In this document: piece after piece, positions 27,368 to 37,071 of the stretch
Layout: each line of letters begins with the position of its first letter
How positions within the stretch are numbered: position 1 is the first letter of the stretch
Source: Richelia sinica FACHB-800
GTDB taxonomy: Bacteria; Cyanobacteriota; Cyanobacteriia; Cyanobacteriales; Nostocaceae
Direction of reading: 5' to 3'
Assembly (NCBI RefSeq): GCF_014698825.1
Contig: NZ_JACJTT010000002.1
Span: 1-64,000, forward strand
Length of the DNA: 64,000 nucleotides
The notes under the pieces: model-generated
Databases searched by the model: none
The model's input: the letters and a program-made list of their open reading frames with translations, nothing else
Told to the model about the DNA's origin: nothing
Position numbers and translations under genes: made by a program

Positions 27368-28195
27368 ATGTTGCAATCAAACCCAAATCTGAAAAACGGA
27401 AATTTGTGGAGCCTAGTAGTGCTAGTGCTAGGAGCCTTAGTTGTGTTAGCGCCTTTAATTGTGGTTTTTCTCACCTCCTTTGCACCCTCAGGAGCAACGC
27501 CAGGGATTTGGCCACAAAAAGGCTGGTCTTTAGCTAATTACCACGAGGCTTGGGAGCGAGGTAAGTTTTTACTGGCGTTTGCTAATTCTACCTTAGTAGC
27601 GATCGCAGTTACGGCTTTTCAGATTATCACTTCTGCCCTAGCCGGTTACGCCCTCGCAAGGTTGAAATTTTGGGGAAGACAGGCAATACTGCTGGTGATA
27701 TTAGCAACTTTGATTATTCCCTTCCAATTATTGGTGTTACCCATCTTCCTGGTTTTGAAATGGGGACACATGATCAATACCTATTGGGCCTTGATTTTAC
27801 CCACGGCTGTCAACGGCTTTGGCATTTTTCTTTTGCGTCAATATTTCCAGACAATTCCCGTGGAGTTAGAAGAAGCAGCAGCTATTGACGGTGCAAACCG
27901 ACTGCAAATTTTGTGGCGAGTCATGTTACCTTTAGCTCGTCCTGCTTTAGTCACCCTATTTTTGTTTACCTTCATCGGTGAATGGAATGATTTATTTAAA
28001 CCATTGGTATTTACCACTAGACCAGAATTAAGAACAGTGCAACTAGCTTTGGCTGAGTTTCAAGAACAATTTACTAATAATTGGCCATTGATGATGGCAG
28101 CAGTAACCATCACAACTGTGCCTGTGGTAGTGCTATTTCTAATTGGTCAAAAGCAGTTTATTCGTGGTATTGCCACAACAGGTATGAAGAATTAA
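27368..28195 (+). CDS. Carbohydrate ABC transporter permease (MalG type)
   Basis: A 275-residue membrane permease with six helices. The first periplasmic loop carries FAPSGATPGIWPQKGWSLANY, typical of sugar permeases, and the EAA loop reads EEAAAIDGANRLQILWRVMLPLARP, the contact to the ATPase. The ATG at 27368 is preferred over the upstream TTG at 27356. No partner permease, binding protein or ATPase gene is adjacent, so its partners lie elsewhere. It is divergent from ado. Confidence 0.92.
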   Translation: MLQSNPNLKNGNLWSLVVLVLGALVVLAPLIVVFLTSFAPSGATPGIWPQKGWSLANYHEAWERGKFLLAFANSTLVAIAVTAFQIITSALAGYALARLKFWGRQAILLVILATLIIPFQLLVLPIFLVLKWGHMINTYWALILPTAVNGFGIFLLRQYFQTIPVELEEAAAIDGANRLQILWRVMLPLARPALVTLFLFTFIGEWNDLFKPLVFTTRPELRTVQLALAEFQEQFTNNWPLMMAAVTITTVPVVVLFLIGQKQFIRGIATTGMKN

Positions 28196-28255
28196 ATTTA
28201 TGGATTAAAATATCCACCAAAAATAATTTAAAGCAGATGCACGCAGATAAAGAAT

Positions 28256-28329
28256 GATAGTGCTAAAAGCCTTTGGCTGTCTAAGTTTTAGTGTTACTTA
28301 ATGTCCTAATCGCTCTGTCCATTGCTATA
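28256..28329 (+). repeat. TATAGC-type dispersed element, copy D
   Basis: The core reads agtgctaaaagcctttggc, ttttagtgttacttaatgtc and ends gtccattgctata. The left end lacks the TATAGCAGGTGAC part, so it holds no full heptamer. It lies in the 365-bp gap after the ABC permease; the rest of that gap holds only a degenerate CTTTGTGTCTCTGCGTG phrase at about 28389-28405. Confidence 0.8.
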
Positions 28330-28560
28330 TATAAAATAACTTATCTTAGAAATAGACCTCTGCCAAAAACTCTGCTTTGTGCTCTTTTCTTTGTGTCTCT
28401 GCGTGAAAAAAATATTTATGCAAGATGTCCAAGAAATAATATCAGCTAAATTAGTTTGATATTAGATGTTATCAACTATCAAAAAAGTAATTTGTAAGAT
28501 AAGCAACCTCAAGCACCTCACTAAAAATACTAAACTCAGATTCTCTGCATATCAGTAACT

Positions 28561-28818
28561 ATGCAAAAATTGGGTTTAGCATTAATTGTCCTTTCCTTTT
28601 CACCTTGGTTAGGCATACCTTTCATTTTGCCTTTTCTCCCCCTGTCTATCTCCCAAAAAGCTGTATTAGCACCTGTATGGTTAGTGGTGGCTGAAGTAAC
28701 ATTTTGGGTTGGTGTGCTGCTAGTTGGTAAAGAAGTGGTGCAACGCTATCAAAATTATTTGAATTTCCAATATCTCAAAAACCAATTGAAACGCATCCTG
28801 TGTAAAAGTAGCGAGTAG
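28561..28818 (+). CDS. Small membrane protein (transporter-suffix-domain type)
   Basis: An 85-residue protein with two hydrophobic helices (LGLALIVLSFSPWLGIPFIL and VLAPVWLVVAEVTFWVGVLLVG) followed by KEVVQRYQNYLNF and a basic tail. The pattern of a two-helix hairpin, PFLPLS, then GKEV-x-RY matches small cyanobacterial proteins annotated as transporter suffix domain-containing. No function is known. It precedes the pterin dehydratase gene by 48 bp and may be co-transcribed. Confidence 0.7.
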   Translation: MQKLGLALIVLSFSPWLGIPFILPFLPLSISQKAVLAPVWLVVAEVTFWVGVLLVGKEVVQRYQNYLNFQYLKNQLKRILCKSSE

Positions 28819-28866
28819 GATGATAAATATGGGAAATCTCTGTGTCAATCACAAGTTGAGTCAATT

Positions 28867-29160
28867 ATGGCAGCACAAAAACTAAGTGAAGCGGAAGTCA
28901 TACAAGCTCTTGCTACCCTTCCAGGATGGACAGTTAATGATGGGAAGCTATATAAAGAATTCAAATTTAATTCTTTCCCCGCAGCTTTGGGCTGGATGGT
29001 AACTGTGGGTGTGCACGCGGAAACTATGGGTCATCACCCAGAATGGTTTAATGTTTATAGCACTGTGCAAGTGAATTTAGCTACCCATGATATTGGTAAT
29101 GTCATTAGTAATTTAGATGTGGAATTGGCAAAGAAAATGGAGGAAGTTTATAGTTCCTAG
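28867..29160 (+). CDS. phhB: 4a-hydroxytetrahydrobiopterin dehydratase
   Basis: A 97-residue pterin-4a-carbinolamine dehydratase that recycles oxidised pterin cofactor. The active-site histidines lie in GVHAETMGHHPEWFNVYSTV and ATHDIGNVISNLD, and the N-terminal LATLPGWTVNDGKLYKEF is standard for the family. The length is normal. With folE in the same window it points to active pterin metabolism, although the two genes are not linked. Confidence 0.93.
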   Translation: MAAQKLSEAEVIQALATLPGWTVNDGKLYKEFKFNSFPAALGWMVTVGVHAETMGHHPEWFNVYSTVQVNLATHDIGNVISNLDVELAKKMEEVYSS

Positions 29161-29191
29161 CCATTTTCCTCCATTTCCCATCGCACATACC

Positions 29192-30223
29192 TTAATTCAT
29201 TTCTTGAATTTGCAAGCGAATGGTGTGTTCTGTAGCTCCACTGAGTTGCAGTTCCATAATTTCACCTCCCAGTGGTTCAATGGAACTGAGGAGCGATCGC
29301 AAATTCGGTGTACTGGCTCCAGTATCTACATATAATCTATCGGCCAAGTTAGTAATTTTTTTCCATGTCATGTACAACTTGGCAATGGTTTGTTCCATTT
29401 GCGATGCTTGATTGACTAAATCAGCCGCAATACTCAAACAACCAACTCTTTGCGCTTCTTCTAAGGCGTATTCAATGTCTACATCTTCTTGAGTCAAAGC
29501 CTGGACTTGAGCCGCTGACTTGAGATATTTTGCCAGTTGTCTCGCTTCTGAGGTGGCTTGTTTTAATGTATCTACATCAGGATTCGCCGCTATTTCCTTC
29601 TGTAAGACCTTTTGGTGGGATTCTGGCAGTTTTTCCATTTCCTTGACCAGAGGGGCTATGTAACGAGCAGGGAGGCTGTTATCGGCGGCTTTTTCCTTCA
29701 CAGGCTCTGGTAATAATTCCGAGGACATGGCTGTCCATTCATCGGTGAGTTGACGCACTTCTCTACGAGTGATGCGATCGCCTTTTTGTGCAGCTTCACT
29801 GACCATATGTTGGACTTCTGGTGCAGCTTTGGCTGTTTCCACAAAGGCCCTTTTACTAAAGTTATTCACAGCTTTCGGGTCAAGTTTCCCTTCTTCTAGA
29901 AGTGTATCGGCACTATTGGCTAGTTGAATCCAGGAATAGGCTTGACTTTTACTAATTTCCCGTTCCTTGAGCCATTTCAGAAAACCAGTACCCCGACCAT
30001 CACCGCCTTTTTTCTCTCTGTCGCGGATAGCACGTAAAATTCTCCCCCGCCAAATTTCTGTTTGCAAGTCAAAGCGATCGCATATCTGCCAAGCTACATC
30101 CAACTGCTGAAGAAAATCAGCATCGGGAATCTGTTCATCTTCGGGGTCGGGAATTTCAAAGGTCAAATCTGCTGGCTGTTGCAATGCCGCAGCAAGGTCA
30201 TTGAAAGCTTCGGTATCTTGCAC
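29192..30223 (-). CDS. Hypothetical protein with helix-turn-helix-like segment
   Basis: A 343-residue, largely helical, acidic protein. Residues around GFLKWLKEREISKSQAYSWI resemble the helix-turn-helix of phage and plasmid-type DNA-binding proteins (DUF3102-like), and DRITRREVRQLTDEWTAM may be a second such unit. Coiled-coil-like stretches follow, and the C-terminus contains YMTWKKITNLADRL. No enzyme motif is visible. The start is a GTG at 30223 without a clear ribosome site. I would call it a probable DNA-associated cyanobacterial protein of unknown function. Confidence 0.6.
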   Translation of the reverse strand: MQDTEAFNDLAAALQQPADLTFEIPDPEDEQIPDADFLQQLDVAWQICDRFDLQTEIWRGRILRAIRDREKKGGDGRGTGFLKWLKEREISKSQAYSWIQLANSADTLLEEGKLDPKAVNNFSKRAFVETAKAAPEVQHMVSEAAQKGDRITRREVRQLTDEWTAMSSELLPEPVKEKAADNSLPARYIAPLVKEMEKLPESHQKVLQKEIAANPDVDTLKQATSEARQLAKYLKSAAQVQALTQEDVDIEYALEEAQRVGCLSIAADLVNQASQMEQTIAKLYMTWKKITNLADRLYVDTGASTPNLRSLLSSIEPLGGEIMELQLSGATEHTIRLQIQEMN

Positions 30224-30359
30224 GATGGATAGATGAATGATGGTGTGCGATCGGTTTATTATTACACAATTGCGTCAGTTAAATATAGCTCCTATCTTCT
30301 CCCCCCATCACTGCTAGCAGATAGTCTAGAATGCGGTTGATACCGTCAATCACCACAAC

Positions 30360-31346
30360 ATGAACCAGGTAGACTACCTCCGCATCAGCTTAATTGATCG
30401 CTGCAACTTTCGCTGCCTTTACTGTATGCCAGAAGGAGCAGAATTAGACTATATCCTCAAGCAGCAACTGTTAACTGATCAAGAACTTCTCACCCTCATT
30501 CAAGAAGTATTTATCCCCGTGGGTTTTACTCGGTTTCGTTTGACTGGTGGTGAACCTCTCCTACGTCCTGGGGTGGTGGAATTGGTCAGGCAAATTGCTG
30601 CTTTACCACAAACGCAAGACCTGTCCATGACTACCAACGGGTTTTTACTCGCACCCTTAGCTCAAGGTCTTTATGATGCCGGATTACACCGCATCAACAT
30701 TAGTCTAGATTCTCTCCAACCAGATACCTTTGAACAAATTATTGGTAATCAGGGACGAGGACGATGGCAACAAGTTTGGCAAGGGATTCAAGCTGCATAT
30801 GCGGTGGGATTTGACCCCCTGAAGTTAAATGTAGTGGTAATTCCTGGTGTCAATGACCATGAAGTTCTAGATTTAGCAGCTTTAACTATCAATAAGAATT
30901 GGCACGTACGGTTTATTGAGTTTATGCCTATTGGCAACGGAGAATTATTTGGGGAGCGTGGTTGGATAACGTCCGCACAGTTACGCCAAAGTATAGCGGC
31001 TCAATGGGGGTTAAATGAATCTCAAATTCGCGGCAATGGGCCAGCGGATATCTTTAAAATTCCCGGTGCTAAAGGCACCTTGGGATTTATTAGTCAAATG
31101 TCCGAATGTTTTTGCGATCGCTGCAATCGGATGCGTCTTTCTGCCGATGGTTGGTTGCGTCCCTGCCTATTAAACGAAACTGGTCAAATTGACTTGAAAA
31201 CTAGCTTACGTCAAGGTGTTAGTACCCAGGAACTGCAACACCAAGTCAGAAAACTTTTAGCCATCAAACCAGAAATCAACTTTCAGCAACGCGACTCTGG
31301 CACTCTTGGTACTTACAGTCGTACCATGTCGCAAATTGGAGGTTAG
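30360..31346 (+). CDS. moaA: GTP 3',8-cyclase
   Basis: A 328-residue radical SAM enzyme that performs the first step of molybdopterin synthesis on GTP. The N-terminal SAM cluster is [16 protein letters not shown] (C-x3-C-x2-C). The second cluster is the C-terminal [21 protein letters not shown]. The SAM-binding [11 protein letters not shown] and TNGFLL are present. The usual GG pair at the extreme C-terminus is present as SQIGG. The start is the ATG at 30360. Molybdenum cofactor serves nitrate reductase and related enzymes. Confidence 0.97.
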   Translation: MNQVDYLRISLIDRCNFRCLYCMPEGAELDYILKQQLLTDQELLTLIQEVFIPVGFTRFRLTGGEPLLRPGVVELVRQIAALPQTQDLSMTTNGFLLAPLAQGLYDAGLHRINISLDSLQPDTFEQIIGNQGRGRWQQVWQGIQAAYAVGFDPLKLNVVVIPGVNDHEVLDLAALTINKNWHVRFIEFMPIGNGELFGERGWITSAQLRQSIAAQWGLNESQIRGNGPADIFKIPGAKGTLGFISQMSECFCDRCNRMRLSADGWLRPCLLNETGQIDLKTSLRQGVSTQELQHQVRKLLAIKPEINFQQRDSGTLGTYSRTMSQIGG

Positions 31347-31403
31347 TCATTAGTCATTAGTTCTGTGTAAACTACCAATGACAAATGACCAAAGACTTGA
31401 AAA

Positions 31404-32012
31404 TTAAGCCTGACGTGAGTAGTATTCCACCACAAGTAACTCGTTCACTTGGAGTGCTACCCATTCCCGCTCAATCACGCTGTTAACTTTGCCTGTCAAT
31501 TTATTTTTATCAAATTCCAGGTGGCTAGGAAGGTTAGCTAAACCAGGATATTGTAAGTTTGCTTCTACCAACTTCTTGGATGCTTCTTTATTTCTGACGG
31601 CAATTTCTTCCCCAGGACGACACTGGTAGCTAGCAATGTTGACCACGCGACCATTGATAGTCACATGACCATGATTTACCAACTGACGGGCCGCAGGAAT
31701 TGTGGGAGCCATACCCATACGGAAAACAGTGTTATCCAGGCGCATTTCCAACAATTGCAGCAGCACTTGTCCGGTAGAACCAGTTACACGTCTAGCTTTC
31801 CGTACATAGCGGAGCAGTTGTTTTTCAGTCAGACCATAGTTCAAGCGCAACTTTTGCTTTTCCTCTAGGCGGATAGCATATTCAGAGCGTTTCTTGCGGT
31901 TCTGACCATGCTGACCGGGTGGATAAGCCCGTCTTGCGCTTTTGCGAGTTAATCCTGGCAATTCGCCCAAGCGACGTACAATTCTGAGGCGTGGCCCTCT
32001 ATATCGGGACAT
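31404..32012 (-). CDS. rpsD: 30S ribosomal protein S4
   Basis: A 202-residue primary rRNA-binding protein of the small subunit. The N-terminus [20 protein letters not shown], the [18 protein letters not shown] segment and the S4 RNA-binding domain [21 protein letters not shown] are diagnostic. It stands alone rather than in the alpha operon, as is usual for cyanobacteria. TCATTAG and complementary heptamer strings lie just downstream at 31347-31395. Confidence 0.98.
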   Translation of the reverse strand: MSRYRGPRLRIVRRLGELPGLTRKSARRAYPPGQHGQNRKKRSEYAIRLEEKQKLRLNYGLTEKQLLRYVRKARRVTGSTGQVLLQLLEMRLDNTVFRMGMAPTIPAARQLVNHGHVTINGRVVNIASYQCRPGEEIAVRNKEASKKLVEANLQYPGLANLPSHLEFDKNKLTGKVNSVIEREWVALQVNELLVVEYYSRQA

Positions 32013-32268
32013 GAGTTTCCTTTATCTAATCCTGTTTAAACATCAACCAGACATACCATTATGACATATGCTCAACCAAGTAGTTAGGGTATTCTTTCAG
32101 TTGAGCTAATAATTTGCACAGGATTTAGTCTGCTCACAAATGACAATGGCTGCTGTGATCAAGAATCTATACCAGCAGCACAGCTAATGGCTCGAAAATT
32201 TTTTGTTATATTGCGATACCATATTCAAATTGTGAGTTAGCATAACCTTTGGTGTTTGGAGAAAGGCT

Positions 32269-32877
32269 ATGCTAGCAAACAAAAAAAAATTCAGCCAATG
32301 GGGTAGCAATTTAGGGGGTTATACCCTTACAATATTCACAGCACCAGTCTTAGCAGTAACTGGATTGTGGGCAGGTGTTCAGCCCAGTCAAGCCATCACC
32401 TATACCTATGGAAATGATTACCGAGCTTGTGCTGCCCAGTTATTAAAAGTTGGAGTGACACCAGAGGCAGCAGCGAAAAATTGTGCAACTGCACTGCGTC
32501 CACGAGAATTATCTGCCTGCGTTGTGACGATCAGAAAAGAAACGCAAATCACATCTATAGATGCCCTCTCTGCCTGTAATCAAGCTCGTCGTCCAGAGGA
32601 ATTATCTCAATGTGTAGTTGCCATTAGCAAGGTTACTCAACAGACAGTAAATCCAGCTGCCTTAACATATTGTGGTCGCAGTTTGTTGCCGATAAATTTT
32701 GCTCAATGTGTAGTTGGCTTGCGTCAAGAAATTGCATTAAACCCTAATCAGGCGTTGGACACTTGTATAGATGCCAGTGACCGCTCCAGCGGTGTGGGTT
32801 CTGTCTCAACAACGCCCCCAGGATCAAATCCGATTCCTGGATCTACACCAATTCCTTCTACTCCCAATAGTCGATAA
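32269..32877 (+). CDS. Secreted protein with three Cys-containing repeats
   Basis: A 202-residue protein with a signal peptide (hydrophobic core TLTIFTAPVLAVTGLWAG, likely cleavage after QPSQA). The mature part contains three repeats of about 42 residues, each built as xxCxxA...ELSxCVVxI: ELSACVVTI, ELSQCVVAI and NFAQCVVGL. Cysteines are regularly paired, so disulfide-linked helical hairpins are likely. The tail is Pro/Ser/Thr rich (GSNPIPGSTPIPSTP). It is probably periplasmic. No enzyme function can be assigned. It lies convergent with hetR. Confidence 0.7.
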   Translation: MLANKKKFSQWGSNLGGYTLTIFTAPVLAVTGLWAGVQPSQAITYTYGNDYRACAAQLLKVGVTPEAAAKNCATALRPRELSACVVTIRKETQITSIDALSACNQARRPEELSQCVVAISKVTQQTVNPAALTYCGRSLLPINFAQCVVGLRQEIALNPNQALDTCIDASDRSSGVGSVSTTPPGSNPIPGSTPIPSTPNSR

Positions 32878-32913
32878 GCCTTCAACTATTGCCAATTGGC
32901 TCTAATCCTCTTG

Positions 32914-32940
32914 GTAGGGTTGGCAGATAGGCCACCCTAC
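32914..32940. repeat. GTAGGGT hairpin between the secreted protein gene and hetR
   Basis: GTAGGGTTGGC and GGCCACCCTAC form a hairpin with one mismatch, between the convergent secreted-protein and hetR genes. There is no T-tract. It resembles the dispersed GGTGGGC-type palindromes at 3354, 41869 and 52768. Confidence 0.4.
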
Positions 32941-33112
32941 TGAAATTCGGAATCCTGCTTTCTACGCATATGGGCCACACTCATGGTATGACAACCATGA
33001 ACTATTAGGTTAATTTGTATCCCCGGCTTCAATTCTCTGTTTGGGGAACCCATCTGAATCAAAGTTGTTGTTCACTCCACGGCCAGAAGATGACTTCTAA
33101 CCCCATGCTTGT

Positions 33113-34039
<927 letters not shown>

Positions 34040-34080
34040 TTACAAGTGTGAAAGTGGAGTCTCAGATAAAGAATTATACA

Positions 34081-34123
34081 CCAAATTTTCTCAATTGTCT
34101 TTAGTTTAGACAGTTAAATTTGG
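34081..34123 (-). promoter_or_regulatory. 43-bp interrupted palindrome in the hetR leader
   Basis: Outer arms CCAAATTT / AAATTTGG and inner arms TGTCT / AGACA are nested. The structure lies 69-111 bp upstream of the hetR ATG and so may be in the 5' leader of the message. It could form a stable hairpin or be an operator. Confidence 0.5.
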
Positions 34124-34156
34124 TATTTAAGTTATTTGCTGGGGATGATTCTTCCT

Positions 34157-34173
34157 GTAGGGTTATACCCCTC
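34157..34173 (-). promoter_or_regulatory. HetR-binding-site-like inverted repeat upstream of hetR
   Basis: On the hetR strand the sequence is GAGGGGTATAACCCTAC. The HetR site described upstream of Anabaena hetP is, as I recall it, GAGGGGTCTAACCCCTC; 14 of 17 positions agree, including the central T-x-TAACCC. It lies about 145 bp upstream of the hetR ATG and contains a TATAAC hexamer. Confidence 0.55.
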
Positions 34174-34421
34174 ATTTAATGGTTGACATAGATTTTTAAG
34201 AGAAGAGAAATTAGCTGGAAAAAATGTGTTTCTTAGCATGAGTTATTTAGATTGAGTGGCAATCATTTTTACTGCTGTTCCGGTTAATTAAACTACATCT
34301 GAGAAAGGTTAGGGTGTGGGGTCTGGGGTGTAGGGGGTGGATACGATAAGGCGTGAAGCCATCAAGGGCTGAGTTCTCTCCTGACTAGGTGTCGGTGAGT
34401 AAATAAACACGGAGGTAGAAG

Positions 34422-34511
34422 ATGAAAATCATTAACATTTTTAATTTTGATTTGCTGGGGCAATTAATTTTGAGAAAATGGATTTTTAAACTGGTTTTTA
34501 ATGTTTTCTAA
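34422..34511 (+). CDS. Possible 29-residue peptide divergent from hetR
   Basis: GGAGG at 34411-34415 with 6-base spacing precedes an ATG at 34422 that opens a 29-codon frame (MKIINIFNFDLLGQLILRKW...), basic and hydrophobic. Its end overlaps the 3' end of the EamA gene antisense by 48 bp. The ribosome site is strong, but the frame is short and its AT-rich codons could be chance. It carries no RGSGR motif. Confidence 0.25.
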   Translation: MKIINIFNFDLLGQLILRKWIFKLVFNVF

Positions 34512-36746
34512 ACTAATAGCAGCCGCCCCAAAAGTGACAAATAAAATACCCAAAACTTGAATAAAGTTGAGAGATTCTTGAATAATTAATCCAGCAAAAA
34601 TAACGGTGAAAATGGGCACGGCAGCACCGATAATTGCTGAACGAGGTGCACCTAGTTTGCTGATGCCAAAGTTATTTAATAAATAGCCACAAAGAGTCAG
34701 TACCCCTAGCATAAAGGCACTGAGGACTAATTCCAGGACGTTGGAAGAGTTAATAATCAAACTCCAATCGCTTGGTAAAGGAATGATTAAGCAAGCGAAA
34801 CTTAACAACAACATGGTGGCGAAGTTGATTAAGGTAAAAGAAACTGGGTGAAGTTGACTAGAACATATCTTTGTGAGGATGACATACACAGCAAAGGTGA
34901 TTCCCGATATAATTGCTGTGGTGGTGCCAAAAGAGTTATTACCTAATCCAGCAGGGGTGCCGCTCAGGACGAGGAGTTCACCGCAGATAATGGCAGCGAT
35001 CGCACCCATACCCAAAACCTTGAGCCGTTCGCGAAATAGCACCCAGGAAAGAAAGACGCTGAAGATGGGATAAATAAAGAAAAGAGCGATCGCCATCCCT
35101 GTGGTCATACTCACTTCCCCCAAGGAAAGATAAATCAGCACTTGGGAGAGAAATAAAACCCCACCACTCACCACAGATAACAACAGCACTCGTTTGGTTT
35201 TTTCACTGCTAGGATTTTTCTGTTCCCTGACAGCGTTAAAAAGATTTTGTAAATCCTGCCAAACCTGGGGATGCAAAATTGGTGCTAGCAGCAACATTAA
35301 CGGCACAACCACCAGTAACCGCAGCATTAAAATTAAGAAAATATTGCCCAATGTCGGTAGAATTAATTGACTAATTTCTGATTGATTAGCCAACTGAGAG
35401 CCTGTTTGGAAAATAGCTTTAATGGCTACGTTGTACAATGCAGATACAACGGTAGACAATATCACCAAAAATAAACCTACCTGCACAGGAGACAAGCTAG
35501 AAGTCCCACGGCTGCGACGATGAGTTTTTTGTGGCGGAAACTGTGATTTAACAGTAGTTGGGGTTCCCACATCACTGTCATTACTTTGGGGACTGAATAC
35601 AGAAATTGGCTCGGATGGTTGGTCTTGGGAGGATGTGATTAACCGAGATGGTTGCCCAGACCAATAGTCTGGTTCACTAACTGTATTTGTCAAAGAATTA
35701 TTTTCTACCTCTGATGGTTCTGATTCATCAGTCGAATTTTCTGCGGCAGATGTTTCTAAACGAGATGGTTGCCCAGACCAATAATCTGGTTCACTAACTA
35801 TATTAGTTGTGGGAGTCGTTTCTGGGGGTGGAGGTGCGGGAGGTTGAGAATTATTCACCTCAGCAGATTCAGGAGCTTTTTCCGGTGGTGGGGGTTGTGG
35901 TGTAAATTTTTGTGAAGACTCCTCTGGCTGATCATCGCTGTTGCCAGGATTAATCTTTTGGGCGGGTTGGAGTAATGTAAATGTAGTAGAAGTGGGAAGA
36001 GTTTCTGTTTTTGGTTCCGGGGTAATCAGTGCCACAGGTTCACTGACTATTTTTTGAGCAGATTTCTCTGCAAAACCATTTTTATATGGTTCTGCGGGTT
36101 GTAAAACAGTAGGTATACCTCCCGTGGGCACTTTGGCAGGAATCTTGGTTTGATTTTGTTCTAATCCTTCACGCAACCGATTGACGAACTCTGCAAAGAT
36201 AGCTTCCCCTTGCTGCTGTTGGTCATACATCCGAGACAACTGCTGAGAAATATTGCTTTGATAATTCTTTAATTCTTGCAACAGAGAATTAAAGGCAATA
36301 GTCACAGTATCATCAAGATTGTCTAGCATCTGGCTGACATTCTGATTGATTTGTTGAACGTTACCTGTATTGACTTCAGATGATGGTTGGACAGTGGTTG
36401 TCGATGATTTCTCTACAGATTGGGAGGCTAAAGTCTTGAGAGAAGATTGTAATTGGGAAGATATGTGCTTGGCTAAAACTTCCGCTAGCTGGCGGATTAA
36501 CACTTGTTGTTCAGTGATTTGTCTCGCTTGCTGTAATTGCTCTTTTTCATCTATTAATTTTTGAATATCATTGGCTAAACGGTTTTTTTCCGCTTCCAAC
36601 CGCTTTACATCTTCTTGCAACGACTTGAGTAAATTCTGTTGCAAATTTTCTAAGTCCTCAACCACATCCCACAGCGCATTTTCTGCGGCTCTGGGTAGGT
36701 CTCCTCTGGTTCGTGGGTTTTCTGAACGCTTCTCGAATCGCCCCAT
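34464..36746 (-). CDS. Coiled-coil / disordered domain fused to an EamA-type (DMT) transporter
   Basis: A 760-residue fusion. Residues about 25-80 are a coiled coil (NLQQNLLKSLQEDVKRLEAE). A Gln/Ser/Pro-rich, probably disordered stretch runs to about 410 and includes PPPPEKAPESAEV. The motif VSEPDYWSGQPSRL occurs twice, about 48 residues apart, in that stretch. From about residue 415 there are ten hydrophobic helices in two EamA halves (second half starting near FGTTTAIISGITFAVYVILT), ending LGILFVTFGAAAISLENI. DMT proteins export small metabolites; the long cytosolic domain suggests a scaffold or localisation role (inference). It ends 452 bp upstream of hetR on the same strand. The start is the ATG at 36746. 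Confidence 0.85.
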   Translation of the reverse strand: MGRFEKRSENPRTRGDLPRAAENALWDVVEDLENLQQNLLKSLQEDVKRLEAEKNRLANDIQKLIDEKEQLQQARQITEQQVLIRQLAEVLAKHISSQLQSSLKTLASQSVEKSSTTTVQPSSEVNTGNVQQINQNVSQMLDNLDDTVTIAFNSLLQELKNYQSNISQQLSRMYDQQQQGEAIFAEFVNRLREGLEQNQTKIPAKVPTGGIPTVLQPAEPYKNGFAEKSAQKIVSEPVALITPEPKTETLPTSTTFTLLQPAQKINPGNSDDQPEESSQKFTPQPPPPEKAPESAEVNNSQPPAPPPPETTPTTNIVSEPDYWSGQPSRLETSAAENSTDESEPSEVENNSLTNTVSEPDYWSGQPSRLITSSQDQPSEPISVFSPQSNDSDVGTPTTVKSQFPPQKTHRRSRGTSSLSPVQVGLFLVILSTVVSALYNVAIKAIFQTGSQLANQSEISQLILPTLGNIFLILMLRLLVVVPLMLLLAPILHPQVWQDLQNLFNAVREQKNPSSEKTKRVLLLSVVSGGVLFLSQVLIYLSLGEVSMTTGMAIALFFIYPIFSVFLSWVLFRERLKVLGMGAIAAIICGELLVLSGTPAGLGNNSFGTTTAIISGITFAVYVILTKICSSQLHPVSFTLINFATMLLLSFACLIIPLPSDWSLIINSSNVLELVLSAFMLGVLTLCGYLLNNFGISKLGAPRSAIIGAAVPIFTVIFAGLIIQESLNFIQVLGILFVTFGAAAISLENIKNQFKNPFSQN

Positions 36747-37071
36747 CAGTTTCTAACCTCTAACACCTTGACGACAAAGCTGCTTCCCGTCCCCTGGTTT
36801 GACGCTAATATTAAGTTTCCTGTATTTTGACAGGTAAACTCAAAATTCTTAACAGGACTTACGCATTTCACCGTAATTCTGTCATGCTGAACTGGAAGAT
36901 GGCAAAGTGCCAATTTAACAGGTATTTATGAGGAATGAAAAGTCACCTTTGAACACTTTCCAGTCAGAGTTAAGGCGGGAGGGGAAAAAGAGGACTAGAG
37001 CAGCAGGGAAAAATGGAAAGAAAAGATACTTGCTGATCAAGTACCTCCCTTGATGAAGCACTCCTGTGTAC
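36747..37071. other. Intergenic region between the EamA fusion and the phosphate transporter
   Basis: A gap of 325 bp with no open reading frame that I would support. It contains ttaacaggacttacgca at about 36850-36866, a phrase often found at dispersed elements in cyanobacteria, and a purine-rich stretch at about 36977-37021. No terminator hairpin is evident. Confidence 0.4.
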
